Source: a virus
Strand: one strand, 5' to 3'
Virus record (IMG/VR): IMGVR_UViG_3300028895_000256
Span: 1-46,999 of that record
Length of the DNA stretch: 46,999 bases
This document shows, piece after piece, positions 15,107-22,570 of this stretch (its first letter is position 1; each line of letters opens with the position of its first letter). Made by a program: the position numbers and the translations under genes. The notes below the pieces were generated by a model that worked only from the letters and a program-made list of their open reading frames with translations, made no database searches and was not told where the DNA came from.

Positions 15107-15607
15107 TCATCTCCTTTTCGGTTTGTCCACTATAGTGGCCATGTCCGCAGACAAAATGCTGGGCCGCCGCCGGCGGGCCCTGGGTTGGGGGCGGGTGCCG
15201 CGGCGGGGGCCTCGGCGCCGGCGCTGCAGCTGCAGTTGGGGGGGCGCCCTCATCTTGAGCAGGAAGTCATCCAGGTCTTCGTTGGCCTCGGCCATGGGGC
15301 CAGGGGGCATGTGCGGGAGCCCCCTCTTTCCGAGGTGCCGGGGCTTCGGGACCGTCGTGAAGTGGTGGGCGCCGCGGAGGATGTGGTCCGGCGGCGGCTC
15401 GGTCGCCGGATCGACCTCGATCGGGATCATCATGCACGGCATGTTCGGCAGCGGGTCTATCGGATAGTGCCGAGGGGCAGGCGGTGTCCGGTACCAGTCG
15501 AGCGGCAGCCCGCCCCAGAGCCCCGGCATGCGGGCTACGTGGCTGGATCGCTGCAGCCGGGCCCCCGGTGCCCAGATGCCGCTGTGCTTGACTCGTGATC
15601 GTTTCAT
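15107..15607 (-). CDS. Proline/arginine-rich unknown protein; 3' end overlaps cassette copy 4
   Basis: 166 residues, ATG after AGGAGGGACC. Composition is odd: many prolines and histidines in the middle (PPDHILRGAHHFTTVPKPRH) and an arginine-rich low-complexity stretch (RRRRGPRRGTRPQPRARRRR) near the C-terminus. The last 18 residues are read through the conserved intergenic cassette, so either the end of this protein is shaped by a DNA element or the natural coding part ends earlier in relatives. The arginine-rich region suggests nucleic-acid contact. No known family. Confidence 0.5.
   Translation of the reverse strand: MKRSRVKHSGIWAPGARLQRSSHVARMPGLWGGLPLDWYRTPPAPRHYPIDPLPNMPCMMIPIEVDPATEPPPDHILRGAHHFTTVPKPRHLGKRGLPHMPPGPMAEANEDLDDFLLKMRAPPQLQLQRRRRGPRRGTRPQPRARRRRPSILSADMATIVDKPKRR
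15127..15158 (-). promoter_or_regulatory. Conserved intergenic cassette, copy 4
   Basis: Core ATGTCCGCAGACAAAATG at 15141-15158, identical to the consensus. In the minus direction it is followed 3 bases later by the perfect palindrome CCACTATAGTGG (15127-15138), then AAAAGGAG and the start at 15104. On the upstream side the minus strand has an imperfect GC hairpin (GGGCC...GGCCC, about 15163-15182) directly before ATTTTG, terminator-like. Confidence 0.75.
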
Positions 15608-15646
15608 GGTCCCTCCTGTGTGGTTTCTGGCCCGATGTTCAGTCTG

Positions 15647-16078
15647 TCAGTGGTTCTTCATGCCCTCCAGCAGCTTGGTCGTCTCTGCGGTGATCCACGC
15701 GTCTGCGTAGCGGTTCAGGGTCCCGTCTGGCAGGACGAGCCCCAGCCGGATCGCCCGCTTCGCCGTCCCCGCCACGTCGATCGCGGCGCCGAGCAGCTGG
15801 CGCATGACGGTGGCGTCGGGCGCCAGCCCCTCCCAGGCGACGGCCGTCTGCTCGGCCGCCGGCAGGTCTGCCAAGTCCTCGACCTGCGCGGGCGGCTCCC
15901 CCGTGGCCTGGTAGTCGTCTGGGGCCGTCCCGATCGGCACCAGGTGCCAGATGGCGACTAGGCGCTGCAGGTAGTTGTCCCGCGCCATAATCTGGACCGA
16001 GCGCATCGCGTTTTCATCGGCCCTCAGAAGTTCAACGGCTTCAGTCTGTTGCTCCGTCAGAGGCTTCCTGTGAGCCAT
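15647..16078 (-). CDS. Unknown alpha-helical protein
   Basis: 143 residues from the second ATG (16076-16078, MAHRKPLTEQQTEAV), because the first one (16084) abuts GGAGG. Almost entirely helical by pattern: a charged N-terminal helix, ARDNYLQRLVAIWHLVPIG, a polar acidic linker (about 60-75), then ATVMRQLLGAAIDVAGTAKR and YADAWITAETTKLLEGM. It overlaps the 3' end of the methyltransferase gene by 38 bases in another frame. No family recognised. Confidence 0.6.
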   Translation of the reverse strand: MAHRKPLTEQQTEAVELLRADENAMRSVQIMARDNYLQRLVAIWHLVPIGTAPDDYQATGEPPAQVEDLADLPAAEQTAVAWEGLAPDATVMRQLLGAAIDVAGTAKRAIRLGLVLPDGTLNRYADAWITAETTKLLEGMKNH

Positions 16079-17759
16079 CGGCATCCTCCTCTCGGTGGAC
16101 GAGCTCGGCGTGGCCCCCCGTGAAATCCTCCCAGCGCCGGACCGCGATGTCGATGAAGGCGGGGTTCCGCTCGACCGCGTAGCACCGGCGCCCCGTGAGC
16201 TCTGCGGCGATCAGGCTGGTCCCGCTCCCGCAGAAGGCGTCGAGGATGATGTGCCCTGGGCGCGTGTGCTTCATCAGGGGGAGCTCGAAGACCCGGACCG
16301 GCTTCTGGGTAGGGTGCAGCCCGGCGCTGCGGGATCGCCCTTCCCAGCCCGCCTCCCAGACGTTGGAGTACTCGCCGGCGACCGGGTTGAGCATCGGCTT
16401 GTGGCCCTTCACCCAGCCCATGGCCAGGTGCTTGGCTCGCCGCTCCCACTCGACCAGGTCATCTGGGCCTTCGATGGCCAGCAGCCCCTCGATCAGGCGC
16501 CCGATCTTCGCCTGGGTCTCGCTCCAGGGCTTACGCTCCCCGTTCTCGTTCCGACCAAGGTAGCAGGGCTCGCATCTCCAATTCCAGACGCTGAAGCCCA
16601 TCACGTGGGTCGGCTTGACCCAGGTGATCGCTTGGTGGACGCGGATCCCGGCCGCCGCGAGGGCCTCGCGGAAGACGTGGGCGGTGCTGCTGGCGTGCCA
16701 GACGTACCAGGCGGCGTTCTCGCGGGTGACGCCGGCGATGGCGTTGAAGGCGCGGACCAGGAAGTCCTTGAAGTGAGCCTGGCTCGGAAAATGATCCCAG
16801 GTTTCAGAATCCCACTCCGGCGCTGGCGGCTCGCCGGTGACTTCTGGGGTCTCGCCGCGCTCCCGGGCCTCCGCGGCGGCCTTGCGGGCGCCGGCGGCCG
16901 ACCGGGCCCAGCGCCCGAGCGCCAGGTCGGCCTGCGCATGGCAGTGCTTGCAGAGGATCTGGATGTTGCTGGGATCGTTGTTGTAGGTGTCCCCGTCGAC
17001 GTGGTGGCGGGTGAGGGTTACGCCGGGATCGGCGTTAGTGCGGTTGCACCGCTTCCCGTCGCGTATCCCCTCGCAGCTGCTGTCTGAGGTGATCGGGACG
17101 AGGCGCTGGGCCCGCTTACGGGCGCTGACCCGGCTGCAGTCGTATCCCACGCCGTAAGGGGGGTCGGTGATCACGATGTGGGCCTTCCGGCCGTCCATCA
17201 GCGCCGCGTAGGTCTCCGGGCGCAGGCTGTCCGCACAAATGAGCCGGTGGCGGCCGAGTTCCCAGATGTCCCCCAGCTTGGCTGTGGGGTCCTCGGGTGG
17301 TTCCGGCACGTCATCCTGCCCGGGCTTGGTCTTCACTGGGACCTGGCGCAGCAGCCTGCGGTTCTGAGCCTCGAGCTCCTCGAGGCGCAGGGCCTCGAAG
17401 GCTTCGGGGAGCGCCTGCTCGATCTCCGCGATCAGGTCGTGGACGTCGACGGTGAAGTGTCCGGCGAGGGCTGGGCTGTTGAGTGCGAGGTTCAGCGCCT
17501 TTTCCTCTTCGATCTCCAGGTCAACCACGACCACCGGGCTCTCGGTCTCGCCGGCCTCGATCAGGATCTCCCTCCGTTGATGGCCCCCGACGAGGTTTCC
17601 GGTGCGACGGTTCCAGACCGGGAGGTCGACCAGCCCGAAGCGCTCGAGGGAATTCTGCAGGCCGGCCCGCTCCTGATCGGTGATCCCCCTCGGATTGTAG
17701 TCGGCCGGGGTGAGGTCCTGGAGCTTCAGGATCTCGATGGTCGGCTTCTGGATTGGCAT
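16041..17759 (-). CDS. ParB-like domain fused to DNA methyltransferase with inserted HNH domain
   Basis: 572 residues. Residues about 8-135 are a ParB/Srx-like domain: NPRGITDQERAGLQNSLERF, then VGGHQRREIL (57-66). Residues about 160-550 are an amino-methyltransferase of the beta class (motif IV before motif I): GRHRLICADSL, TDPPYGVGYD (198-207), and FCGSGTSLIAAEL (509-521). Between motif IV and the next fold element lies an insertion with C229, C238, HH at 252-253, NN at 260-261 and CKHCH (270-274), the pattern of an HNH nuclease zinc fold. Expected activity is N4-cytosine or N6-adenine methylation, which could protect phage DNA from host restriction. The start follows a run of GGAGG repeats. 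Confidence 0.85.
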   Translation of the reverse strand: MPIQKPTIEILKLQDLTPADYNPRGITDQERAGLQNSLERFGLVDLPVWNRRTGNLVGGHQRREILIEAGETESPVVVVDLEIEEEKALNLALNSPALAGHFTVDVHDLIAEIEQALPEAFEALRLEELEAQNRRLLRQVPVKTKPGQDDVPEPPEDPTAKLGDIWELGRHRLICADSLRPETYAALMDGRKAHIVITDPPYGVGYDCSRVSARKRAQRLVPITSDSSCEGIRDGKRCNRTNADPGVTLTRHHVDGDTYNNDPSNIQILCKHCHAQADLALGRWARSAAGARKAAAEARERGETPEVTGEPPAPEWDSETWDHFPSQAHFKDFLVRAFNAIAGVTRENAAWYVWHASSTAHVFREALAAAGIRVHQAITWVKPTHVMGFSVWNWRCEPCYLGRNENGERKPWSETQAKIGRLIEGLLAIEGPDDLVEWERRAKHLAMGWVKGHKPMLNPVAGEYSNVWEAGWEGRSRSAGLHPTQKPVRVFELPLMKHTRPGHIILDAFCGSGTSLIAAELTGRRCYAVERNPAFIDIAVRRWEDFTGGHAELVHREEDADGSQEASDGATD

Positions 17760-17810
17760 CTCCTCCTCCTGTCAGGTGTCAGTGTCAGTTGTTGCCGTTT
17801 GGTGCTCCTC

Positions 17811-18023
17811 TTACAACCTATCTGATCTATCTAACCTATCTATGCCATAAATATGTGGGATATATCCGGGATATTTGTTCAAAGTCCGACCGTGTGTCAA
17901 TTCTTTGAGGACATCAGGAAAATCCATTAGCGCATTGTGCTTTTTCTTGCCCAGGCCGCTGATCGGGTTATCCACATACCCACCGACTGCCAGTCTGTCA
18001 GGTTTTGATCTCTGGCGCTTCAC
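17811..18023 (-). CDS. Small AT-rich gene with C-terminal DR repeats, unknown
   Basis: 70 residues, GTG start two bases after the preceding stop. Base composition is clearly lower in GC than the neighbours. The peptide is basic at the start (MKRQRSKPDRLAVGGYVDN), has a KKKHNALMDFPDVLKEL helix, and ends in the repeat DRLDRSDRL, encoded by tandem GATAG(G/A)TT(A/G)-like units. It may be a recent acquisition, or the low-GC repeat may be a DNA feature read as protein. No family recognised. Confidence 0.45.
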   Translation of the reverse strand: MKRQRSKPDRLAVGGYVDNPISGLGKKKHNALMDFPDVLKELTHGRTLNKYPGYIPHIYGIDRLDRSDRL

Positions 18024-18025
18024 GT

Positions 18026-18433
18026 CTAGTTCTTTTCCTTGCGCTCAGGGTCTTCGACCCCCATGTCGTCGAGAAGCGCCTCGAGGCGCTCGAGCTCGGC
18101 GAGGATCTGCTCCGGGGTCGGGTCGCTCGCCACCAACCGCGGGGCCTCCCCCTGCAGTTGCGCGTGCCCGTCCTTCATGTGCTGCAGCGCCTGGACGGGG
18201 ATCGCGATGTGCGTCAGATCCATGGTCTGCGCCCCGTCTTTGCTCAGGATCTTCCTGGTCTTGCTGGGCTGGAAGATCGCCAGGGGGTGGGGGGATCTTG
18301 TTTTCTTCAGGTGGTCGACCACCTGATCAGCGATCTCGACCGCCTGCTCGACCCCCGCCATGATCATCTGGCTGGCTGTGGCCTGGGGGCTCTGCTCGAG
18401 GGCTGTGTCGGTGCGGGTCGTGTCTTCGGACAT
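18026..18433 (-). CDS. Unknown acidic helical protein
   Basis: 135 residues, ATG after AAAGGAGTCACG. It starts polar and Thr-rich, then has ASQMIMAGVEQAVEIADQVV and a C-terminal leucine-rich helix (PEQILAELERLEALLDDMG) ending KEKN. It starts inside the 3' end of the upstream gene (70-base overlap). Probably cytoplasmic; no family recognised. Confidence 0.6.
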   Translation of the reverse strand: MSEDTTRTDTALEQSPQATASQMIMAGVEQAVEIADQVVDHLKKTRSPHPLAIFQPSKTRKILSKDGAQTMDLTHIAIPVQALQHMKDGHAQLQGEAPRLVASDPTPEQILAELERLEALLDDMGVEDPERKEKN

Positions 18434-19011
18434 CGTGACTCCTTTGGGGCGTTGGGGTTGTCGTGAATCGGGCAGCCGGTAGCCACCAGGAAGAGGACCA
18501 TCCCATCCCGGTCCGGGGGGCAGCCCAGCCAGCCTCCCCCGAGGTGGTTATCCCACCTGGGGCACTTGCAGCCGATTGCCTGCGCACCGGGGCTGCCGGG
18601 CCGGGGATCTGCGGCGGCCATGTGGAGGTACCCAGGCCGCGTTGGGGGTCTACAGGCGTCGGTCTTCGCCCGGCCGTTGAGGCTGGATGCGATTGTCTTC
18701 GCCGATCGCTCGTAGCGGTGCCTGATCTTCAAGATTTCGGCTGCCTGTATGCCAGTTAGACCGCGTCTGCGAAGTTCCGAATATTCATCGATCAGCCATC
18801 CGGGGTATTTGCAGTTGTTCTTGCGGATGGTGGTCCGCGGATCAGCGTCCATGGCGCTCACGAGGCTCCTGGCGTCCCGATCTAGGCGTTCGGCCATGCC
18901 TGGCTCGGCCAGGACCTCCTCGGCCGCCTCGAGGCGCGTGAGGCCCGCCAGGCGCAGCGCCCGGAAGTGGAGCGGGACCCGGTTGGGGATGGGGGGCTTC
19001 GCCGGGGGCAT
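18364..19011 (-). CDS. Zinc-binding phage protein with HTH-like N-terminal part
   Basis: 215 residues from the ATG sharing TGATG with the upstream stop. The N-terminal part has HFRALRLAGLTRLEAAEEVL and LRRRGLTGIQAAEILKIRH, both with the spacing of helix-turn-helix recognition regions (TGIQAAEILKI). The C-terminal part carries GSPGAQAIGCKCPRWDNH and VATGCPIHD, a Cys-Cys...Cys-His cluster (about C148, C150, C180, H183) of a type common in short phage proteins. DNA binding with a structural zinc is likely. The last 23 residues overlap the next gene. Confidence 0.6.
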   Translation of the reverse strand: MPPAKPPIPNRVPLHFRALRLAGLTRLEAAEEVLAEPGMAERLDRDARSLVSAMDADPRTTIRKNNCKYPGWLIDEYSELRRRGLTGIQAAEILKIRHRYERSAKTIASSLNGRAKTDACRPPTRPGYLHMAAADPRPGSPGAQAIGCKCPRWDNHLGGGWLGCPPDRDGMVLFLVATGCPIHDNPNAPKESRCPKTRPAPTQPSSRAPRPQPAR

Positions 19012-19397
19012 CAGTCCACCATCCTCTTGGCTCGGATGATCCACCGAGCAGGGATCCGGCCAGCGTAGACCCACCAGTCGTCCGGGTTGCCCTCTGAGTT
19101 GAGGATCTGGACCATCGGCTCATCGGGGTCGGCGATCTCGAGCCACCTGTGAAGGTGCCGCTCCATGCACGTCGGGATCTCGACGGTCATCCGGATCGCG
19201 GTCCGGCTGTAGGGCAGACGCCTGAACTCCGAATTGTCCCACTCCTGCTGCTTGGGGTCCGGGTCGCAGGTCAGCCACTGGTATGGCCGGTCGAACTTGG
19301 GCTTGTCGAGATCTCCGCGGGGGATGCAGCCCATGGTTATCCCCCTGCGGAGTATCGACTTGACGAGGTGGGCGGCGGTGAAGTGGTACAGGGTCAT
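19011..19397 (-). CDS. ADP-ribosyltransferase-like protein (low-confidence fold call)
   Basis: 128 residues, ATG after GGGGAGGAAACC. The opening MTLYHFTAAHLVKSILRRGI (YHFT at 4-7), followed by PYQWLTCDPDP (WLT at 41-43) and SRTAIRMTVEIP, then a closing WWVYAGRIPARWI, follows the layout of the ART superfamily that includes KptA/TRPT1 and DarT-like enzymes: H in the first strand, a short helix with an IL..G turn, then an aromatic strand. No clear catalytic glutamate can be assigned. If active it could modify host RNA, DNA or protein. It overlaps both neighbours. Confidence 0.45.
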   Translation of the reverse strand: MTLYHFTAAHLVKSILRRGITMGCIPRGDLDKPKFDRPYQWLTCDPDPKQQEWDNSEFRRLPYSRTAIRMTVEIPTCMERHLHRWLEIADPDEPMVQILNSEGNPDDWWVYAGRIPARWIIRAKRMVD

Positions 19398-19615
19398 GGT
19401 TTCCTCCCCATCCTCAACAAGGAAGCGGCGATAAGCGATCTACTGATCTTGTTATGGACGATCTCCTCGATGTCATTCCGGCGCTCGACGTTGTTGCCCC
19501 AGATCATCAAGAAGACGCCGATCGCCGCCATCCATCCTGCGGCGAGCCAGACGAGCGTGATGCCCACCAGGCCGATTGCGCATCCGGTGATGCACCTGAT
19601 TAATTTGGACTTCAT
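19394..19615 (-). CDS. Small inner-membrane protein, one or two TM segments
   Basis: 73 residues. A hydrophobic region at about 11-42 (ITGCAIGLVGITLVWLAAGW then MAAIGVFLMIWG) is long enough for two closely spaced membrane helices, followed by a charged C-terminal helix with ERRNDIEEIVHNKISRS. Good ribosome site; ATGA overlaps on both sides. Candidate for superinfection exclusion or membrane modification, but nothing specific supports that. Confidence 0.65.
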   Translation of the reverse strand: MKSKLIRCITGCAIGLVGITLVWLAAGWMAAIGVFLMIWGNNVERRNDIEEIVHNKISRSLIAASLLRMGRKP

Positions 19616-20538
19616 TCTCCTGCCTCCGTGTTGGGGTATTCGTCGTGGATCTTGCCGTCGAGGGTGCGGCCGGAGTGCTTCTTTCCGACGAGGTGCATCG
19701 AGACCTGGTTTCGGCCCATCGCGACTGGGCCGTCCATGTAAACCTCCGATGCCATACTAATCTGTCTCTTTCTGTAGCACGCAGCGCGCAGGTCCCTGTC
19801 GTAGCACGCTTCGCTGTATGGGACCCAGCTGCCCCACTGCTTGAAGACGAAAGGGACGCCAGCTTCGGCGCATTGGTCGCGCAGGGAACGGGGCCAGTCG
19901 GGGTGCATGGGCCGAGCGCCGGGGCCGGACTCCCCGCCGCAGATGACCCAATCGAGCCCAATGAGCGTGGTTCCCTTCATGCTCTCCGGGCCATCTATGT
20001 AGACGCCGGTTTGCAGGTCGACCGGCCCCAACATCGGCTCGACGCTCACGAACCGGACCGCCGCCGGCGTCCGCAGGAGCCATGGGATCCGGACGTCGGC
20101 CCACTTTTGGTTCTCGACGCTCGTGCCGCACCAGATGTTGGCCGGCGGCGGCGCCCCGTCGAGGGTGCAGGTGATCCAAAATTGCATGACCTGTGGTCGT
20201 TTGGTGAGCAGCAGGTAGGTGTTCCAGGGGGTCTCGACCATCGTGTCCCAGACCGCCTTGACCCAGGCGGTGTCCATGTCCTCATGGAACAGGTCGCCCA
20301 TGCTGTCGACGAAGACGAGCCGGCGCTCGCCGGGCTTGGGCTTCGGCCACCTGCGCGGCTGATCGATTCGGTCGGGATGGAAGGTCGGCCGGAAGGGGTT
20401 GTCGGCCGGGTACCCGAACCGGCCGCGCATGCGGGTGGCCATGCGCTCGGCGTAGCAGTTGGCGCAGCCTGCGCTGACCTTCGTGCAGCCGGTGATGGGG
20501 TTCCAGGTCTCGTGGCACCACTCGATCTTGGTCGGCAT
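19612..20538 (-). CDS. Gp37/Gp68-type (DUF5131) three-cysteine phage protein
   Basis: 308 residues. I prefer the ATG at 20536-20538 (MPTKIEWCHETWNPITGC) since the GTG two codons earlier is too close to AAAGGA. Family features: IEWCHETWNPITGC, C18-x6-C25-x2-C28 (the three-Cys motif), LVFVDSMGDLFHEDM, LLLTKRP, IWCGTSVENQ, VSVEPMLGPVDL, WVICGGESGPGARP and FKQWGSW. This is the widespread Gp37/Gp68 family, suspected of radical-SAM-like chemistry because of the cysteine cluster; its substrate is not established. Full-length, with all hallmark segments present. Confidence 0.8.
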   Translation of the reverse strand: MPTKIEWCHETWNPITGCTKVSAGCANCYAERMATRMRGRFGYPADNPFRPTFHPDRIDQPRRWPKPKPGERRLVFVDSMGDLFHEDMDTAWVKAVWDTMVETPWNTYLLLTKRPQVMQFWITCTLDGAPPPANIWCGTSVENQKWADVRIPWLLRTPAAVRFVSVEPMLGPVDLQTGVYIDGPESMKGTTLIGLDWVICGGESGPGARPMHPDWPRSLRDQCAEAGVPFVFKQWGSWVPYSEACYDRDLRAACYRKRQISMASEVYMDGPVAMGRNQVSMHLVGKKHSGRTLDGKIHDEYPNTEAGE

Positions 20539-20540
20539 GA

Positions 20541-21341
20541 TCACGTTCCTTTCTCTGCCATCTTGGAGTAGAGCTTCCTGAACACTTGGAGCTTGGCGAT
20601 CGTCTCGTCGAGGGTTCGCCCGACTCCCGGCGGGACGCCTGCCATAAGTTCACTCATCCTATTACGGAATTCCCACGACGTTGCATCAGGGTCGAGACCA
20701 TGGGACTTGAGCACCTTCTTGAAGCCCTCATACCTCTCAACCTCCCGCTTCGCCTGGTCGCGTTGTTGGCGGAGCTCGAGCCAGCCCTTTCGGATCTCTT
20801 CATGGATGTGCGCAGCTAGTAGCCGCCGGTCGGCCATGTCACTTTTCAGCCGCTCCATGCGCTCTGCACGGTCGAGATCCGGATCGCCCCCTCGGGACTC
20901 GCGCATGACTGCCCGATTGATCAGCAGGCTCTTGAGCACATCGAACAGCGCATCCTTGTCCGGCGCTCGGGCAGGCGCGTGCTTCTTGGTGAAGAGGCGT
21001 GTCCCGGTTTTTGCGGCGACCAGGAGTCCGGCCTCTGGCGGGATCTCGGTGGGGTCGCAGATCCCTGGGGCGGTGACGAAGAAGAACTCGGTGCAGTAGT
21101 CGAGGTACTTCCTCCACTTGGCGTCGCGGATGAAGTCTGAGCGCGTGACCTTGATCTCGTATCCCCACACGCGGGGGTCGGTCCAGCTGCGCTTCATCGC
21201 CCAGGCGTCCAGCTGCCCGTAGCCATGCGCGTAGGCGGTGCCGGTCGGGCACTCGCCGACCAGCAGGTCCCGTGTGTGCCGTGTCTGTAGGAGCCCGTAG
21301 AGCAGGCTCGCCGTGAACTTGACCGGTTCGGCTTTACCCAT
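20541..21341 (-). CDS. MmcB-like PD-(D/E)XK nuclease family protein
   Basis: 266 residues. Residues 40-110 contain GYGQLDAWAMKRSW (D45), GYEIKVTRSDFIRDAKWRKY (E62-x-K64) and FFFVTAPGICDPTEIPPEAG, the D...ExK core and following strand of the MmcB/DUF-type restriction-like fold. The C-terminal half (about 140-266) is charged and coiled-coil-like. Related bacterial proteins are tied to DNA repair and mutagenesis; phage copies may process phage or host DNA. It follows a small SH3-like gene and overlaps it by 8 bases. Confidence 0.7.
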   Translation of the reverse strand: MGKAEPVKFTASLLYGLLQTRHTRDLLVGECPTGTAYAHGYGQLDAWAMKRSWTDPRVWGYEIKVTRSDFIRDAKWRKYLDYCTEFFFVTAPGICDPTEIPPEAGLLVAAKTGTRLFTKKHAPARAPDKDALFDVLKSLLINRAVMRESRGGDPDLDRAERMERLKSDMADRRLLAAHIHEEIRKGWLELRQQRDQAKREVERYEGFKKVLKSHGLDPDATSWEFRNRMSELMAGVPPGVGRTLDETIAKLQVFRKLYSKMAEKGT

Positions 21342-21615
21342 CGCTGTCCCCTGGGAGCTCTGTGATGGTTCCTAGCAGTGTGTCGTGCGTCGATATCCAA
21401 TAACGCTTGCCGGAGATCTCGCTGCGGATTTTCATTCGACCGCCCCAGCTATGGCTCAGTATCACAGCCCAGGCCGGATTCGTCATGGTGCCCCGTTTAA
21501 ATTGGACTCGCCATCCGACCGGGAAGGCCCTTGCTTGCTCCTGCTCGAGATCTTTTCGCAATCGGTCAAGTCGTTTGTCTAGCATGAAGTATCTGGTTTC
21601 TCTCATTTGCCTCAT
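21334..21615 (-). CDS. Small protein, SH3-like barrel pattern, unknown
   Basis: 93 residues. A basic N-terminal helix (MLDKRLDRLRKDLEQEQ) precedes several short strands: GWRVQFKRG, WAVILSHSWGGRMKIRS, RYWISTHDTLLGTI. The strand pattern suggests a small beta barrel. Start ATG after GGAGGCAGGAT; ATGA overlap with the upstream stop. No family recognised. Confidence 0.6.
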   Translation of the reverse strand: MRQMRETRYFMLDKRLDRLRKDLEQEQARAFPVGWRVQFKRGTMTNPAWAVILSHSWGGRMKIRSEISGKRYWISTHDTLLGTITELPGDSDG

Positions 21616-21944
21616 ATCCTGCCTCCGCTGTCCCCGCCGACATGGTCAATGAATCCCTTGTGTCGCTCGGGCCAGTTGGTCGGCGTCTCAACCGTGTCGC
21701 CGTCGTCGCCCGTGGGGGCGGGGCACAGATCCACGTATGCCTTGCGGTGCAGGTATCCGGTCATAGCGGCATCAACTAAATTAGAATCACTCTCCGTCGT
21801 GCCTGGGGTATTCACATAAACCCACAACAAGGCGTCCATGCACTTCTGCGGATCGCCTGCCCAAAACGACCGTCGGCCCATTAACTCGTGAAACTCTACA
21901 AGCTGCTCTCGTAGATATTCGCGGGAGTACGTGTATTCGCTCAA
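21612..21944 (-). CDS. Unknown small protein (TTG start)
   Basis: 110 residues from TTG (21942-21944) overlapping the preceding stop. GGGAGG lies seven bases upstream in a purine-rich run. Opening MSEYTYSREYLREQLVEFHE is helical; the middle has CMDALLWVYVNTPGTTESD; the C-terminus is Gly/Asp-rich. Codon use is somewhat less GC-biased in the middle. No family recognised. Confidence 0.5.
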   Translation of the reverse strand: MSEYTYSREYLREQLVEFHELMGRRSFWAGDPQKCMDALLWVYVNTPGTTESDSNLVDAAMTGYLHRKAYVDLCPAPTGDDGDTVETPTNWPERHKGFIDHVGGDSGGRI

Positions 21945-22570
21945 TCCTCCCCCTCCCCGCTGCCGCTCTCGCGGGAGACGATGATCCGGGTCACGGGCAC
22001 ATCCTCGCCTAGCCAGCCGTCGCCACGCTCCATTGGATCTTTGGTGAACGTGTCGCCCTGCTCGTCGCCCCGCTCGATGTACCCCTCCACCACCGCCACC
22101 ACCGGGCGCGGGGAGAGCGCGGCGTTGATACGCACAACAACCGACTCCATGTCAAAACGCGTGTCCTCATTCTTTTCGCGGGCAACCCGCTGGATGCCGT
22201 CGCGGATCTCCTTCAACGCCTCCCCCATGGCGGCCACCTGGGCGCGGGCTTCGTCGCGCTCGTTCTCGGCACAGGCCGCCCGTTCGCCCAACTCCCGATA
22301 TCCGTCAAGGTTTTTGTCCGCAGCCTTCGCCACCATCGCCGCGATGTCTGACCGGGCCTCGTCCCTCTCGGCGCGGAGGCGGGTGAACTCCGCGTCTGCG
22401 AAATCGTTGTCTTTCCGGTTGTCGCTTTTGAGCCTCAACACTTCTCTGCGGAGTTTGGCGTTGCTCGTATTAAGAGCGCACACCTTCGCGCTCAGCGCGT
22501 CGTTCTCCCGGCGCAGGGCGGCGATTGTATCCTCTGCCTTGCATAGTTGATCGTGCAGCGGTTTACCCAC
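21941..22570 (-). CDS. Coiled-coil protein, unknown
   Basis: 209 residues from the second GTG (22568-22570), eight bases after GGAGG. The first 130 residues are a continuous coiled coil (AEDTIAALRRENDAL, NAKLRREVLRLKSDN, FTRLRAERDEARSDIAAMV, ENERDEARAQVAAMGEALK). The C-terminal part has beta-like RPVVAVVEGYIERGDE and an acidic, Gly-rich end. Such coiled-coil proteins are common accessory genes in phages. Overlaps both neighbours by a few bases. Confidence 0.6.
   Translation of the reverse strand: MGKPLHDQLCKAEDTIAALRRENDALSAKVCALNTSNAKLRREVLRLKSDNRKDNDFADAEFTRLRAERDEARSDIAAMVAKAADKNLDGYRELGERAACAENERDEARAQVAAMGEALKEIRDGIQRVAREKNEDTRFDMESVVVRINAALSPRPVVAVVEGYIERGDEQGDTFTKDPMERGDGWLGEDVPVTRIIVSRESGSGEGED

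Noticed and set aside
17227-17242. CTGTCCGCACAAATGAG, close to the conserved cassette core
   Set aside because: It lies deep inside the methyltransferase gene and encodes the ICADSLR stretch, which is a conserved protein motif of that family, so the resemblance is coincidental.
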